NCBI GenBank assembly: GCA_902627055.1
Contig: CACOHS010000002.1
Span: 68,380-132,379, forward strand
Length of the DNA: 64,000 nucleotides
Reading direction: 5' to 3'
Source of the DNA: an uncultured SAR86 cluster bacterium
GTDB lineage: Bacteria > Pseudomonadota > Gammaproteobacteria > Magnimaribacterales > D2472
Shown: positions 16,109-25,871 of the stretch, in pieces
How the letters are laid out: every line of letters begins with the position of its first letter
How positions within the stretch are numbered: the first letter of the stretch is position 1
Notes under the pieces: model-generated
Databases searched by the model: none
Seen by the model: the letters and a program-made list of their open reading frames with translations, nothing else
Told to the model about the DNA's origin: nothing
Made by a program: the position numbers and the translations under genes

Positions 16109-19087
16109 ATGCCAATAAGACTCCAGTTGCTTTTATTTGGGGTTATAGGCAATGTCCTAGTAGCTGCCATATTCATATTTTCATTTGGCTATAGAGAAAA
16201 TATCCAAGAGAGTTCATCGAATGAATCTCTTCTTACCTTGTATGAATCTGCTTGGTACCAAACCTACAATAAATCTTTTGATGTTATGTCAAAATGGTTG
16301 CCTGTTTCAGGTGAGAATGCTTCTTTTTGGGAGCCCGATTCGGAAATCTTTTTAGATGAAGTTGCCTCAAGTAACATATTTACCAATCCTCTTCTTGATA
16401 CTATCAGCGCTGATAGAATTGGAGATGCGCAGTATTTGATAGAGCTTTTTTTTGAGGAAGAGCTTGATTACGGAAATTTAAGTTATGTTATGGCATATTT
16501 TCCATCAGGTGAGAGAATATACTGTGGTAGTGCACTAGACTTATTGGGTGTTGACCCATGCTCTCCTGCAGCTCGACCCGATTTTTTTAGTTATCTTGAT
16601 TCTTTTCTTCAAGAGGCATCATCTAGACCTAGGCAATCAATTGTTAAGATAAAAGATAAAAATGATGATCAAGAATCAACTTTAAATCAGGCATTAAGTT
16701 TCCCAATAAAAGTTGAAGGAGAAACTTTGGCTGTTATAGCTCTTGGAGTAGATATCAGAAAAGGTTTAGAAGTATTTGAAGACGAGTTTGAAGTAAGAAC
16801 TGCTATTAGAACTGAGTCAGGTCTCATCTCACTTAATGATTATTATCAGCAATTTGGTAATTCTGAGGACGATCTTTTTGATATTGAAAATTTTAATAAA
16901 TTAACTGATAAAGCTTCAACTTTTAAAACAATAAATGGTTCGCGTCATTCTGAAAAAGATACTGAACTTGGCACCTCAGTTACTCTTTTGCCTTTAAGCA
17001 CCTTTTTATCAGCCGATGAGGCACAGCTTTATATATTTAAAGATGAAAGAGAAAATATACTTAGAGCAGCAAATGTTTTAAATCTTACATATATTGCAGC
17101 AATATCATTTGTAATATTCATAATTTCTCTCATAGCATTTATCACCACAAGAACATTTGGAGGTATTACAAAAGCCATTGAAGTGCTTGAAGGTCTTACA
17201 AAGGGTGATCACACACAAGAAATGCCAACAAGAAAAGGTGTCCTTGCCTCTGAAACAGACGAGGTTGGCCAACTATCTGCTGCACTGGGGACCTATAAGT
17301 CTCATTTAATTGAAATGGAATCAATTCGAGAGGAGCAAGCCAAAAGAAGACACGAACGAGATGAAGTGATTATCGAAAAAATGACTGCTCTTGCTGATCA
17401 ACTTGATGGAAGTGCAAGAACGCTTATTTTAAATGATATTAAAAAAATGAATGAGCTTGCTGATAGCTCAGATAGAAATTCTAGTGAGGAGGCATCTGTT
17501 GAATTAATGTTAGTGGCCTTTTCAAGAATGTCAGATGAAGTTAATGGATTGATTGACGCTAGAACAAGTGAAATGGAGACAGCAAGAGATGAAGCCAGAG
17601 ATGCCAGTGATCAAAAAACTAAATTCTTTGCAAATATGAGTCACGAATTAAGAACTCCTTTAAATGCTATTCTGGGATATGGTGAAATGCTTTATGAAGA
17701 TTGTGAAGATTTAGGTTACGACGATCTCCTACCTGATTTAAAAAAGATTACTTCTTCTGGAACACATCTCCTATCTTTGATCAATAACATCTTAGACCTC
17801 TCAAAAATTGAAGCTGGGAAAATGGAACTCTTTGTTACCAGTTTTGAAATTGAAAATATGGTCCAAACAATTAAAGATGTCTCTGAACCGCTTGCAGCTA
17901 AAAATGATAACGGATTTGTAATTAATCTTGATGGAGCTATGGGTTCCATGTCTCAAGATGAGACAAAACTAAGACAATGCATAACAAATTTTTTAAGTAA
18001 TGGATTTAAATTTACCAAAAATGGAACTGTCACGCTGGATGTAAAATCAAGAATGATTAATGATGTTGAGTTCATTGATTTTGCAGTAATTGATACAGGT
18101 GCAGGTATGAGTCCTGAGGGAGTTGCTAAAGTCTTTGAAGAATATACACAGGCTGAGCGTTCAACGTCTGCAAATTATGGTGGTACTGGATTGGGACTTC
18201 CAATTTCAAAGAAATTTGCTGAGATGATGGGTGGTGATGTTGTTGTAACAAGTGAAGAAGGAGTAGGATCAGTCTTCACAATGTCAGTTCCCAGAGAATG
18301 TCCTGAATATAACGAAGACGACGTCGAAGGAAGCGTGATTAATCTTGATGATCAAGATAATCTAGTTGTATTGGTTGATGATGATGTTGCAATGCATGAT
18401 CTAATAAAACGAACTATTTCTAAATTGAATCTTACATTGCTGGGAGCAACAAATAGCGAAAAAGGAATGGAACTCATAAGAGAAGTAAAACCAAAACTTA
18501 TTTTGCTTGATGTTTTAATGCCAGGAAGAGACGGATGGTCATTACTTAAGGAATGTAAAACTGATCAAGAATTAAAAGATATCCCAGTCATCATGATTAG
18601 TCAGCTAAATCAATCGAATCTTGCTTCATCTTTAGGTGCAAATGATTATCTAACAAAACCTATAGATAGAACGCATTTTATAAATACTATTAAGAGAGTC
18701 TTAGGTGACGAAAAACAGGACCATAAAGTACTTGTCATTGATGATGACAAAGATGTGAGAGAACTTCTTTCAAGATTATTAAAAGATGCTGGTTACAGAC
18801 CAATAGATGCTCGTGATGGCAAAGAAGGCCTCGAAAGAACCAAAGACGAACCCTCATTAATCATCCTAGATCTAGAAATGCCTAGAATGGATGGTTTTGA
18901 ATTTTTAGACAATTATATTAAGGATGTACCAGAAGAAAAAAGAGCACCAGTTCTTGTTTTCTCTGGAAAGGATTTAACTGATGTTCAGGAAGATCTTTTA
19001 AATGAAAGAGTAATCGGTCTTGTAAAGAAAGATGATGTTTCTATGGATAATTTATCAAAAATGATACAAGGGATTATAAAAGACTAA
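16109..19087 (+). CDS. Hybrid sensor histidine kinase with two C-terminal receiver domains
   Basis: The protein is 992 aa. A membrane helix at residues 5-25 and a second at about 325-347 enclose a periplasmic sensor region of about 300 residues without a recognised domain name. A HAMP-like linker and coiled coil follow (about 348-495). HisKA has FFANMSHELRTPLNAILGYG (phospho-acceptor His near residue 512). The ATPase domain has NFLSNGFKFT, DTGAGM and GGTGLGLPISK. Receiver 1 (about 750-865) has LVDDD and LILLDVLMPGRDGW; receiver 2 (about 870-990) has VIDDD and LIILDLEMPRMDGF. It overlaps the convergent receiver gene by 4 bp. It probably works with the downstream c-di-GMP genes; the signal is unknown. 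Confidence 0.92.
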   Translation: MPIRLQLLLFGVIGNVLVAAIFIFSFGYRENIQESSSNESLLTLYESAWYQTYNKSFDVMSKWLPVSGENASFWEPDSEIFLDEVASSNIFTNPLLDTISADRIGDAQYLIELFFEEELDYGNLSYVMAYFPSGERIYCGSALDLLGVDPCSPAARPDFFSYLDSFLQEASSRPRQSIVKIKDKNDDQESTLNQALSFPIKVEGETLAVIALGVDIRKGLEVFEDEFEVRTAIRTESGLISLNDYYQQFGNSEDDLFDIENFNKLTDKASTFKTINGSRHSEKDTELGTSVTLLPLSTFLSADEAQLYIFKDERENILRAANVLNLTYIAAISFVIFIISLIAFITTRTFGGITKAIEVLEGLTKGDHTQEMPTRKGVLASETDEVGQLSAALGTYKSHLIEMESIREEQAKRRHERDEVIIEKMTALADQLDGSARTLILNDIKKMNELADSSDRNSSEEASVELMLVAFSRMSDEVNGLIDARTSEMETARDEARDASDQKTKFFANMSHELRTPLNAILGYGEMLYEDCEDLGYDDLLPDLKKITSSGTHLLSLINNILDLSKIEAGKMELFVTSFEIENMVQTIKDVSEPLAAKNDNGFVINLDGAMGSMSQDETKLRQCITNFLSNGFKFTKNGTVTLDVKSRMINDVEFIDFAVIDTGAGMSPEGVAKVFEEYTQAERSTSANYGGTGLGLPISKKFAEMMGGDVVVTSEEGVGSVFTMSVPRECPEYNEDDVEGSVINLDDQDNLVVLVDDDVAMHDLIKRTISKLNLTLLGATNSEKGMELIREVKPKLILLDVLMPGRDGWSLLKECKTDQELKDIPVIMISQLNQSNLASSLGANDYLTKPIDRTHFINTIKRVLGDEKQDHKVLVIDDDKDVRELLSRLLKDAGYRPIDARDGKEGLERTKDEPSLIILDLEMPRMDGFEFLDNYIKDVPEEKRAPVLVFSGKDLTDVQEDLLNERVIGLVKKDDVSMDNLSKMIQGIIKD

Positions 19088-19449
19088 GATCCAACAAAAG
19101 CTTCAATTTTTCCAAGCAATCTTTTGAAATCAACTGGCTTTGTATCAAAATCATCTGCGCCACATTCTAAAGCTTTTTGTTTGTCTGATTCCAATGCATG
19201 AGCTGTTAAAGCAATAATTGGTATAGAGTTAATAGATTCATCAGCCTTAGCTTGAATGGTTGCTTCCCAACCGTCTAAAACTGGCAATCCCATATCCATC
19301 AAAACAAGATCAGGAGATTCACTTCTCATCATATCTAAACCAGCTTGACCATCAACAGCCATTATAATTTCGTAGCCACGTCGTGATAACCTCCTTGATA
19401 ACATATCTCGGTTCATCTCATTGTCTTCAATATATAGTAATTTTGCCAT
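19084..19449 (-). CDS. Stand-alone response regulator receiver protein
   Basis: This 121-aa protein is a single receiver domain with no output domain. The acidic pair is in IEDNEMNRDML, the phospho-acceptor aspartate in LVLMDMGLPVLDGWEAT, the switch threonine in IIALTAHAL, and the lysine in DTKPVD. It resembles the DivK/CheY-like receivers that accept phosphate from hybrid kinases and relay it by binding partners. It lies 4 bp after the GGDEF protein gene in an EAL-GGDEF-receiver operon and overlaps the convergent hybrid kinase, so a phosphorelay within this block is likely but unproven. Confidence 0.9.
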   Translation of the reverse strand: MAKLLYIEDNEMNRDMLSRRLSRRGYEIIMAVDGQAGLDMMRSESPDLVLMDMGLPVLDGWEATIQAKADESINSIPIIALTAHALESDKQKALECGADDFDTKPVDFKRLLGKIEAFVGS

Positions 19450-19453
19450 TTTA

Positions 19454-20938
19454 TTAGTCTCCTACTAACTCACTATCAATTAATTTAAATCTATTTCTAC
19501 CATCTTTTTTCGCATCATAAAGTCGTTCGTCGGCTTTATTAGTCAAGTCCGCAGAGGTTTCTGTCTCTGTGGAAAATGCTACGCCACCACTAGAGCTCAC
19601 TTTTATATCTGTGCCTTCAAAATTAACAATATTATTATTAATTTTTTTAATTAATTTTGCACAAAATTCTTTTGCTTCCTCGGGGCTAAGATACAAAATA
19701 GCTAAAAATTCTTCTCCCCCTATTCTACCAACTATGTTTGGAGATGAAATCTCAGATTGCAATAATTGTGCAAACGATATCAAAACAGCATCTCCGCCAG
19801 CGTGACCATAATTGTCATTAACTTGTTTAAAAAAATCAATATCAAACATAATGGTTGCAAACTGACGATCTTTTGATTGCTTAGAATTCTCCATTGCCTC
19901 ATCTAAAGCTTCAAAAATTACTCTTCGATTATAAATTCCCGTTAATTGATCTGTCGTTGCTTGAATATGTAATTTATCTACTAATTCTTTTTCACGCTCA
20001 CGCCAAAACTTTCTTTCTAAAGCAGCAACAACTTTTGCTAATAAAATTGTTCCATTGATGGGTTTTGGGAGGTAGTCTTGAGCGCCTAATTGAATACACT
20101 TTGAAATACTATCAACATCATTAAATGCTGAAACCATAATCACTGGTAAAGATTCAGCATTATGTTCTTTTCTAAAAGTTTTAAGTAATTCCAAACCATT
20201 AATATCAGGCAAAATTACATCTAGCAGAATTAAGTCAGGCGTTTTTTTGAATACTTCGCTGATGGCAGTATTTCCATCATAAGCAGTTCGACAACTAAGT
20301 CCCTGCATTGATAGTCGTCTTTGAAGAACTTCACAGTTTGTTACATTATCGTCAACTATTAAAATATCAGATTCCTTTATTTCATCTCCTAGTGTTATCG
20401 AATACTCAATGTCACCCAATGACTTAAACAATGCCTCAGCTGTTTCAAGTTGATTAGAGGAATTATCATCTTTAGGATCAATTGATTCACCTCGAATATA
20501 ATCCACAAAATTCTCTATTGCGGTCTCAGTTTCTCTAGCCAGATTAATAATTTGTTGGAAATCCTCTAAAGTCCCTTCCTCTAGATCATCTTCATAGTCC
20601 TCCATCAATATTTCACTGTAGCCAATAATTGCGTTTAATGGGGTTCTAAGATTGTGACGAAGCTCTGAGTATTCTTCTGCAGATTTTTTTGATGAATCGG
20701 CATTTACACCAGTATTTTGAACAAATGCAACCTCGTACTGATCAATCAACTTTGAACATGATGATTTAATTTGCTCAATTTCATCCTCAGACTCAAGCTC
20801 AGCATCAGTAAGAATTTTTTCGACCATATCCACATAATCAAATATTGCATTTGCTGGTGTTATAAAGTCTTGTTTAATTTGTGTTAAAACAATTTCCTCT
20901 GCACCTTTGGATGTTTCTTTTGGAGTAAGTTTATCCAT
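19454..20938 (-). CDS. HisKA-REC-GGDEF protein: diguanylate cyclase with a kinase dimerisation domain but no ATPase domain
   Basis: The protein is 494 aa. Residues ~70-140 form a HisKA-like helical hairpin with SELRHNLRTPLNAIIGYSEIL, keeping the phospho-acceptor histidine. No HATPase motifs (N, G1, G2 boxes) follow. Instead a receiver starts at about 190 (DILIVDDNVTNCEVL, acceptor Asp in LILLDVILPDINGL, Lys in LPKPING), followed by a GGDEF domain (about 325-490) with the active-site signature GRIGGEEF. The RxxD inhibitory site five residues before it is absent (SSPN). It should make c-di-GMP in a receiver-controlled way. The isolated HisKA may be an HPt-like relay or dimerisation device. It sits between the EAL gene and the receiver gene with 2-4 bp gaps. 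Confidence 0.9.
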   Translation of the reverse strand: MDKLTPKETSKGAEEIVLTQIKQDFITPANAIFDYVDMVEKILTDAELESEDEIEQIKSSCSKLIDQYEVAFVQNTGVNADSSKKSAEEYSELRHNLRTPLNAIIGYSEILMEDYEDDLEEGTLEDFQQIINLARETETAIENFVDYIRGESIDPKDDNSSNQLETAEALFKSLGDIEYSITLGDEIKESDILIVDDNVTNCEVLQRRLSMQGLSCRTAYDGNTAISEVFKKTPDLILLDVILPDINGLELLKTFRKEHNAESLPVIMVSAFNDVDSISKCIQLGAQDYLPKPINGTILLAKVVAALERKFWREREKELVDKLHIQATTDQLTGIYNRRVIFEALDEAMENSKQSKDRQFATIMFDIDFFKQVNDNYGHAGGDAVLISFAQLLQSEISSPNIVGRIGGEEFLAILYLSPEEAKEFCAKLIKKINNNIVNFEGTDIKVSSSGGVAFSTETETSADLTNKADERLYDAKKDGRNRFKLIDSELVGD

Positions 20939-20940
20939 AA

Positions 20941-22035
20941 TTAATTATCCTTGCTCTTGAACGAATCGAGAAAATTAGGTCGGTGCATCAGATAGCCTTG
21001 TCCAATCTTACATCCAAGATTGATCATCATTTTCTTATCTTCCTCAGTCTCAATACCCTCACCAATCATCTCTAATTGAAGATCTTCGCAAACTTCTGAA
21101 ACAAAACTTATTAATCTTGCTGTCGATGGATCTGACACATTAAAAGTAAAATGTTTATCTAATTTAACAACATCAATTGGCAAGTCTCTGACATATTTTA
21201 AAGATGCATAGCCAGCTCCAAAGTCATCCAAAGCAATTTTTATTCCTTTTTTCTTTAAAGTATTCAGGGAATCAGAGGCTACATTGATATCTGCAAGTTC
21301 AGCAGTCTCGGTAACCTCTAGACCAAATTGATTGGGAGCTAGTTTATGCTTTTCAACAAAATCTGTAAAAATTGAACAAAACTCTGGATGCATAATAGTA
21401 TGAGCCGAAACATTCAGGTAAACAGTTGCATCTTTAAATCCAATTTCATCTTTAATTGCAAAAAATTTTTCCAATTGAACCAACGATTCTAAAACAACTA
21501 GCGAGAACAAACTTTCTCCTTCTATCTGAGGGATTATTTGATCATTTGGTAAGTAACCGCCCTCTCCATCTTTTAATCTAAGCAAAGCTTCTATTCCAGT
21601 TACTTCATTTGTTTCAAGATTTACTTGTTTTTGATAGGCCAATTCAATTCTTTGATGCTCTATACAATCTATTGTTTTTCTTAATGCATCTAGTCCAGAT
21701 CTTGAAGAGCACAACAATTCAATTAACATTATCCCACTCGAAATATCAACAGGAATCATATGAACTCTGGTCCTCATGAAAAAGTTTATCTGTCTTAGTG
21801 AAATCTCTATTGGGGTATCGTAATAAAGAGCAATTGAATCTAGATCACCAAAATTATTAGTTATCTTTTCATCAATTTTTACAACAGCCAATTCATCTAG
21901 AGTATTTAAATTAAAAATATACTTGGCAGCAATATTTGCCCAAGCAATTGAGCCATCTAGCTCATAAATAATGTATGGACTTGGATGATGTTGTAGAGAC
22001 TTTATTAAATAATTAAGCTCTTGATCAGTATGCAT
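20941..22035 (-). CDS. EAL-domain c-di-GMP phosphodiesterase with N-terminal PAS-like region
   Basis: The protein is 364 aa. The first ~100 residues look PAS-like (HHPSPYIIYELDGSIAWANIAAKYIF). The EAL domain follows with GIEALLR, the asparagine in LNVSAHTI, EVTETAEL, the paired aspartates in LDDFGAGYASLKY, the lysine in VVKLDKHF, and the glutamate in IGEGIETEED. All main catalytic and metal residues of active EAL enzymes are present, so hydrolysis of c-di-GMP is expected. It is 2 bp upstream of the diguanylate-cyclase gene, making a matched synthesis/degradation pair under the hybrid kinase block. Confidence 0.9.
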   Translation of the reverse strand: MHTDQELNYLIKSLQHHPSPYIIYELDGSIAWANIAAKYIFNLNTLDELAVVKIDEKITNNFGDLDSIALYYDTPIEISLRQINFFMRTRVHMIPVDISSGIMLIELLCSSRSGLDALRKTIDCIEHQRIELAYQKQVNLETNEVTGIEALLRLKDGEGGYLPNDQIIPQIEGESLFSLVVLESLVQLEKFFAIKDEIGFKDATVYLNVSAHTIMHPEFCSIFTDFVEKHKLAPNQFGLEVTETAELADINVASDSLNTLKKKGIKIALDDFGAGYASLKYVRDLPIDVVKLDKHFTFNVSDPSTARLISFVSEVCEDLQLEMIGEGIETEEDKKMMINLGCKIGQGYLMHRPNFLDSFKSKDN

Positions 22036-22040
22036 CTATG

Positions 22041-22508
22041 TTATCCGTATAATTTACTTTGTTTAATCTGCTCATCAACGAGTTCAACAAAATCTTCAGC
22101 AAAAGTAATTTTTATGAACTCCCAAATCTCCAGATGTTTTGGTTCTTTAAAGAGTGTCTTGAATGAAATTAACATTGCATTCCATTCATCCTCATCGAGC
22201 ATACCTATTTTAAATTGATAAAATTGATTTTCTCTTGCGCGAAGCATCACACTGAAATATGTTAAATATACTGCATTCTCTTCTTTAGTAAGCTCCTCAT
22301 TATTTCGTAGCTTTAATTTGGTACCAACTAGGATTGGTTTCATTCCAGCAAGAGCAACTTTTTGATGAGAATCAGCAATATTTTGTCTTGCATTAGCTCT
22401 TGCAACTCTGTTTTGCTCTTTCAATTCAGTAACAAGAAAATACACTGTTACTAAGACCGTAAATGGACCGATAGTCTGCAAAATTAGAATAATATTCTCG
22501 AAACTCAC
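22041..22508 (-). CDS. Hypothetical single-pass membrane protein, 155 aa
   Basis: I do not recognise a named family. The N-terminus (residues 3-28, NIILILQTIGPFTVLVTVYFL) is a membrane helix. A basic, probably coiled segment follows (TELKEQNRVARANARQNIAD), then a soluble alpha-helical region ending EDFVELVDEQIKQSKLYG. Short proteins of this layout are common in marine bacteria without assigned function. It lies 5 bp upstream of the EAL gene on the same strand and could be a membrane partner of that signalling operon. Confidence 0.65.
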   Translation of the reverse strand: MSFENIILILQTIGPFTVLVTVYFLVTELKEQNRVARANARQNIADSHQKVALAGMKPILVGTKLKLRNNEELTKEENAVYLTYFSVMLRARENQFYQFKIGMLDEDEWNAMLISFKTLFKEPKHLEIWEFIKITFAEDFVELVDEQIKQSKLYG

Positions 22509-22615
22509 TTGTATGCAATATGTGTATTTTTATTACTTTAATATAAGGTTTTTTTATATGTCGGTAAAGAAACTTATGGATATAAAAAAATTTTCTAAAG
22601 TATAATTAAAACCAC

Positions 22616-22692
22616 GCGCCCGTAGCTCAGCTGGATAGAGTACTTGGCTACGAACCAAGGGGTCGGGAGTTCGAATCTCTCCGGGTGCGCCA
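22616..22692 (+). tRNA. tRNA-Arg (anticodon ACG)
   Basis: This is a 77-nt cloverleaf with the CCA encoded. The acceptor GCGCCCG pairs with CGGGTGC, the anticodon stem is CTTGG/CCAAG with loop CTACGAA, and the T-arm is GGGAG-TTCGAAT-CTCTC. The D-loop carries the arginine identity base A20. The A34 would be converted to inosine to read CGU/CGC/CGA. A TATAAT lies about 10 bp upstream (22601-22606). It is nearly identical to the tRNA-Arg(UCG) at 34556. Confidence 0.97.
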
Positions 22693-22708
22693 ACTCATAT
22701 TTATGCTC

Positions 22709-24157
22709 CTATTTATTATTATAGAGCTTTAATGTTGAATCTTTTATTGAAAATAATCGAACCAAAAAAATATCTTTTAAATAATTTTGATAATTTCTCC
22801 AGGGCGACTTCATACCTTGTTTTGGCATTATGTCGAGAGCTCTTTGCACATAACCTGAAGTAAAATCTATGTATTCGTCATCAACCACTGCATGAGAATC
22901 TTCTTCAGGTAAACATACGGAAACTTTTTGTTTATCCATCAGGTTCAATAATCTACAAACATATTCACAGGTAAGATCTGCCCTGAGCGTCCATGAGGCA
23001 TTTACATAACCAAATGTGAATGCAAGATTAGGGACTCCACTTAACATCATCCCTTTGTAGGCAAGCTTAGTATTAGGTACTACTTCTTCGTCATCTACTG
23101 AAACATTAATATCGTTAAGCATATTTATCTCAATGCCTGTGGCAGAAATAATAATATCTGCATCAATTTGTTCGCCGGATTCAACCAAAATTCCATTTTT
23201 ATTGAATGATTTGATCACATCGGTCACAACCGAAGCTTTCTTATCTCTTATTGAAGCAAAAAGGTCGCTATCAGGAACAAGGCACATGCGTTGATCCCAG
23301 GGATTATATCTTGGAGTAAAATGTTTCTCTACATCATAATCTTGACCGAGTTCATCTCTAACCAAATCAATTATTCGTTTTTTTATCCAATTGGGATATT
23401 TTCTTGATAAATAAAAGCCCAAACTTGTTCTCAGAATATTTTTCCATCTGATCAAAAAGTAACTCAAACGAATAGGTAAAATTTTATTAAGAGATTGGCT
23501 CCAGGAATCCTCTCCTGGACCAGAAATAACATAGCTAGGCGAACGTTGCAACATGGTAACGTGTTCAGCTTTTTTAGCAATTGCTGGCACCAATGTGATT
23601 GCAGTGGCTCCGCTGCCGATAACTATTACTTTTTTATTAGTATAATCTAAGGACTCATCCCAGAACTGTGGATGAATTAATTTACCTTGAAATTCTTCTT
23701 GATTAGGAAATGTCGGCATAAAAGGTTTGTCATAACTATAATAACCGCCACATAAAAAAAGAAAATTACAAGTCATGGATATCTCATCTCCATTGCTGAG
23801 AACTTTTAACTCCCAAACTGATTTATCTGAAGACCAATTAGATGAGATAACTTTTTGATTAAAACTTATTTTTTCTCTTAAGTTATATTCATCAACAGTC
23901 TCATTTAAATATTCAAGAATAGATGGTCCATCTGCAATAGACTTTTTATGTATCCATGGTTTAAAACGAAATCCTAGTGTATGCATATCAGAGTCTGAGC
24001 GAACACCAGGATATTTAAAAAGGTCCCAGGTGCCTCCCAATGAGCTTCTGCCTTCTAATATTGCAAAAGATTTATTGGGGCAGCTTTTTTGAAGATTGTA
24101 TCCAGCAGCAATGCCCGAAATACCTGCTCCTACTACAATAATGTCCTTATGCATCAA
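22709..24157 (-). CDS. Flavin-containing monooxygenase, Baeyer-Villiger type
   Basis: This 482-aa protein has an FAD-binding start IIVVGAGISGIAAGYNLQ with GGTWDLFKYPGVRSDSDMHTLGF, a hallmark of the BVMO/FMO group. The BVMO fingerprint FxGxxxHxxxW appears as FQGKLIHPQFWDE, followed by the NADPH site VIVIGSGATAITLVPAI. It inserts oxygen next to a carbonyl or oxidises heteroatoms using NADPH and FAD. The C-terminal part is shorter than in cyclohexanone-type enzymes. The ATG overlaps the stop of the M28 peptidase gene (4-bp overlap), and the gene ends just after tRNA-Arg on the other strand. Confidence 0.88.
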   Translation of the reverse strand: MMHKDIIVVGAGISGIAAGYNLQKSCPNKSFAILEGRSSLGGTWDLFKYPGVRSDSDMHTLGFRFKPWIHKKSIADGPSILEYLNETVDEYNLREKISFNQKVISSNWSSDKSVWELKVLSNGDEISMTCNFLFLCGGYYSYDKPFMPTFPNQEEFQGKLIHPQFWDESLDYTNKKVIVIGSGATAITLVPAIAKKAEHVTMLQRSPSYVISGPGEDSWSQSLNKILPIRLSYFLIRWKNILRTSLGFYLSRKYPNWIKKRIIDLVRDELGQDYDVEKHFTPRYNPWDQRMCLVPDSDLFASIRDKKASVVTDVIKSFNKNGILVESGEQIDADIIISATGIEINMLNDINVSVDDEEVVPNTKLAYKGMMLSGVPNLAFTFGYVNASWTLRADLTCEYVCRLLNLMDKQKVSVCLPEEDSHAVVDDEYIDFTSGYVQRALDIMPKQGMKSPWRNYQNYLKDIFLVRLFSIKDSTLKLYNNK

Positions 24158-25812
24158 TAATCCTTATTCATATTACGCGATAAATCTCTTATAGATTTAA
24201 ATTCATTATCTTCATACCAATTTGGCCATTGTGAACTATTTGCTAATTCATTGCTAATGTTAAAAATAACATCAATTGTTTGATTCAACCCATCTAAGTT
24301 CCATGACTTATCATATTCATCGGCTACGCCATGATAAGCATCCATTTGATATTGTTGTAAAATTTGATAGCCAGCTTCCTTTCCACCATCAACTAAATCA
24401 AAACCACCACCAGAGTAAAGCACTGGAACTCCTCTTTTTGCAAAACTAATATGATCGGATCTATAAAAAAATCCTTTTTCAGGACTTGGATCTGGATTGA
24501 TATATCTTCCAAATTTATCTAGTTCTTGTTCTAAAATATCTTCTAACTCAGATGCACCATAACCAATAACTACCATATCTTTAGTAAGACCTGTTGGTAA
24601 AACAGCGTCATAATTAAAACCAGCAACAACATTTGATAATTCAATTGGCGGATATTTTGCAAAGTATTCAGAGCCAAGTAATCCAGATTCTTCAAGGGTT
24701 AGAGCTAAAAACATAATTGATCTGTCAGTTTTTACATCTGAAAACCTTTTGGCAAACTCCATAACTGCTGCAATGCCTGTAGCATTGTCTACAGCTCCAT
24801 TAGCGATATTATCAGCATTAGGCGCCAATCCATCTACAATGCCAATATGATCCCAATGTGCCATAAATAAGATATATTCATCTGGTCTTTTAAAACCTCT
24901 TTTGATTGCGGCAACATTATGAGACTGAAGATATCTAACTTTATTATGTATTTCCGAGTTTAGAGTTAATCCTCTTAAAGGAAATGCAGAAAAAGTTTTT
25001 TCTAAAGCAATTTCTTTTAAGGATTGATAATTAAAACCTGTGAAATTCAGAACTTCATCCAAAGTAATATCTCTTATCCATCCCTCAAGAACAGTTCTAT
25101 CAGCTCCTAAATCTTCACGCTGTAAATCCAATTGTGGGCCTTGCCAACTATTTTCTACAACTGACCAAGGATAAGCAGCTGGTTCTTCCTCATGAACAAT
25201 GATTGCAGCTGCGGCTCCTTGGCGGGCAGCTTCTTCAAATTTGTATGTCCATCTACCGTAATAAGTCATTGATCTACCATTAAAAAGTCTTAATTTTCCT
25301 GAAGCAAAGCCAGGATCATTAACAAGTATTACAACAGTTTTGCCTCTAACATCAATGTCTTCATAATCATTCCAGTTATATTCAGGAGCAACGATCCCAT
25401 AACCAACAAAGACAACTTCACTATCTCTGATTTTTCTATATTCTCTTGCCTGCTTTGTCCAAAAAACAACTTCTTTACCAGTAACCATTTTTCTATCATT
25501 ACCCCGAAATGATAACGTTAAGTATGACGAATCTTTTAAAGTTATTTCTGATGCTGGAACCTCTAGAAGATAATTACCATTTAAAGGTTCAAGATTTAGG
25601 TCTTGAAAAGTTTTAGAAATAAAATTTTTGGTAAGTTTACCGCCCTCTGTTCCTGGTGCTCTTCCCTCAAAATCATCGGATGCAAGCGTTGAAATCCAAT
25701 ACCTCAATCTTCCATCAGTCGTATCACTCAATGACTCAGAACAACTGGATAAAATAATTAAAGAAGCTAAAACTAATAGAAATAAATGATTTTTATTTAT
25801 TTTCATGCCCAT
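24154..25812 (-). CDS. M28-family zinc metallopeptidase, lipoprotein
   Basis: This 552-aa protein has a lipoprotein signal (LLVLASLIILSSCSE, lipobox cysteine near residue 24). A PA-type insert lies in the middle (AAAAIIVHEEEPAAYPW). The M28 domain has FMAHWDHIG, GAVDNATGIAAVMEF and LTLEESGLLGSEYF, which supply the zinc ligands and general base, and later RSDHISFAKRGVP for the last zinc histidine. It is probably an outer-membrane or periplasmic aminopeptidase. Two ATGs (25812 and 25806) are close together; either gives an intact signal. It shares an operon with the flavin monooxygenase and is divergent from the M16 peptidase. Confidence 0.9.
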   Translation of the reverse strand: MGMKINKNHLFLLVLASLIILSSCSESLSDTTDGRLRYWISTLASDDFEGRAPGTEGGKLTKNFISKTFQDLNLEPLNGNYLLEVPASEITLKDSSYLTLSFRGNDRKMVTGKEVVFWTKQAREYRKIRDSEVVFVGYGIVAPEYNWNDYEDIDVRGKTVVILVNDPGFASGKLRLFNGRSMTYYGRWTYKFEEAARQGAAAAIIVHEEEPAAYPWSVVENSWQGPQLDLQREDLGADRTVLEGWIRDITLDEVLNFTGFNYQSLKEIALEKTFSAFPLRGLTLNSEIHNKVRYLQSHNVAAIKRGFKRPDEYILFMAHWDHIGIVDGLAPNADNIANGAVDNATGIAAVMEFAKRFSDVKTDRSIMFLALTLEESGLLGSEYFAKYPPIELSNVVAGFNYDAVLPTGLTKDMVVIGYGASELEDILEQELDKFGRYINPDPSPEKGFFYRSDHISFAKRGVPVLYSGGGFDLVDGGKEAGYQILQQYQMDAYHGVADEYDKSWNLDGLNQTIDVIFNISNELANSSQWPNWYEDNEFKSIRDLSRNMNKDY

Positions 25813-25871
25813 ATGTATATTCAGATAAGTAAAGTATAAAATATATTTCCTAATTTATGGGATAGATACAT

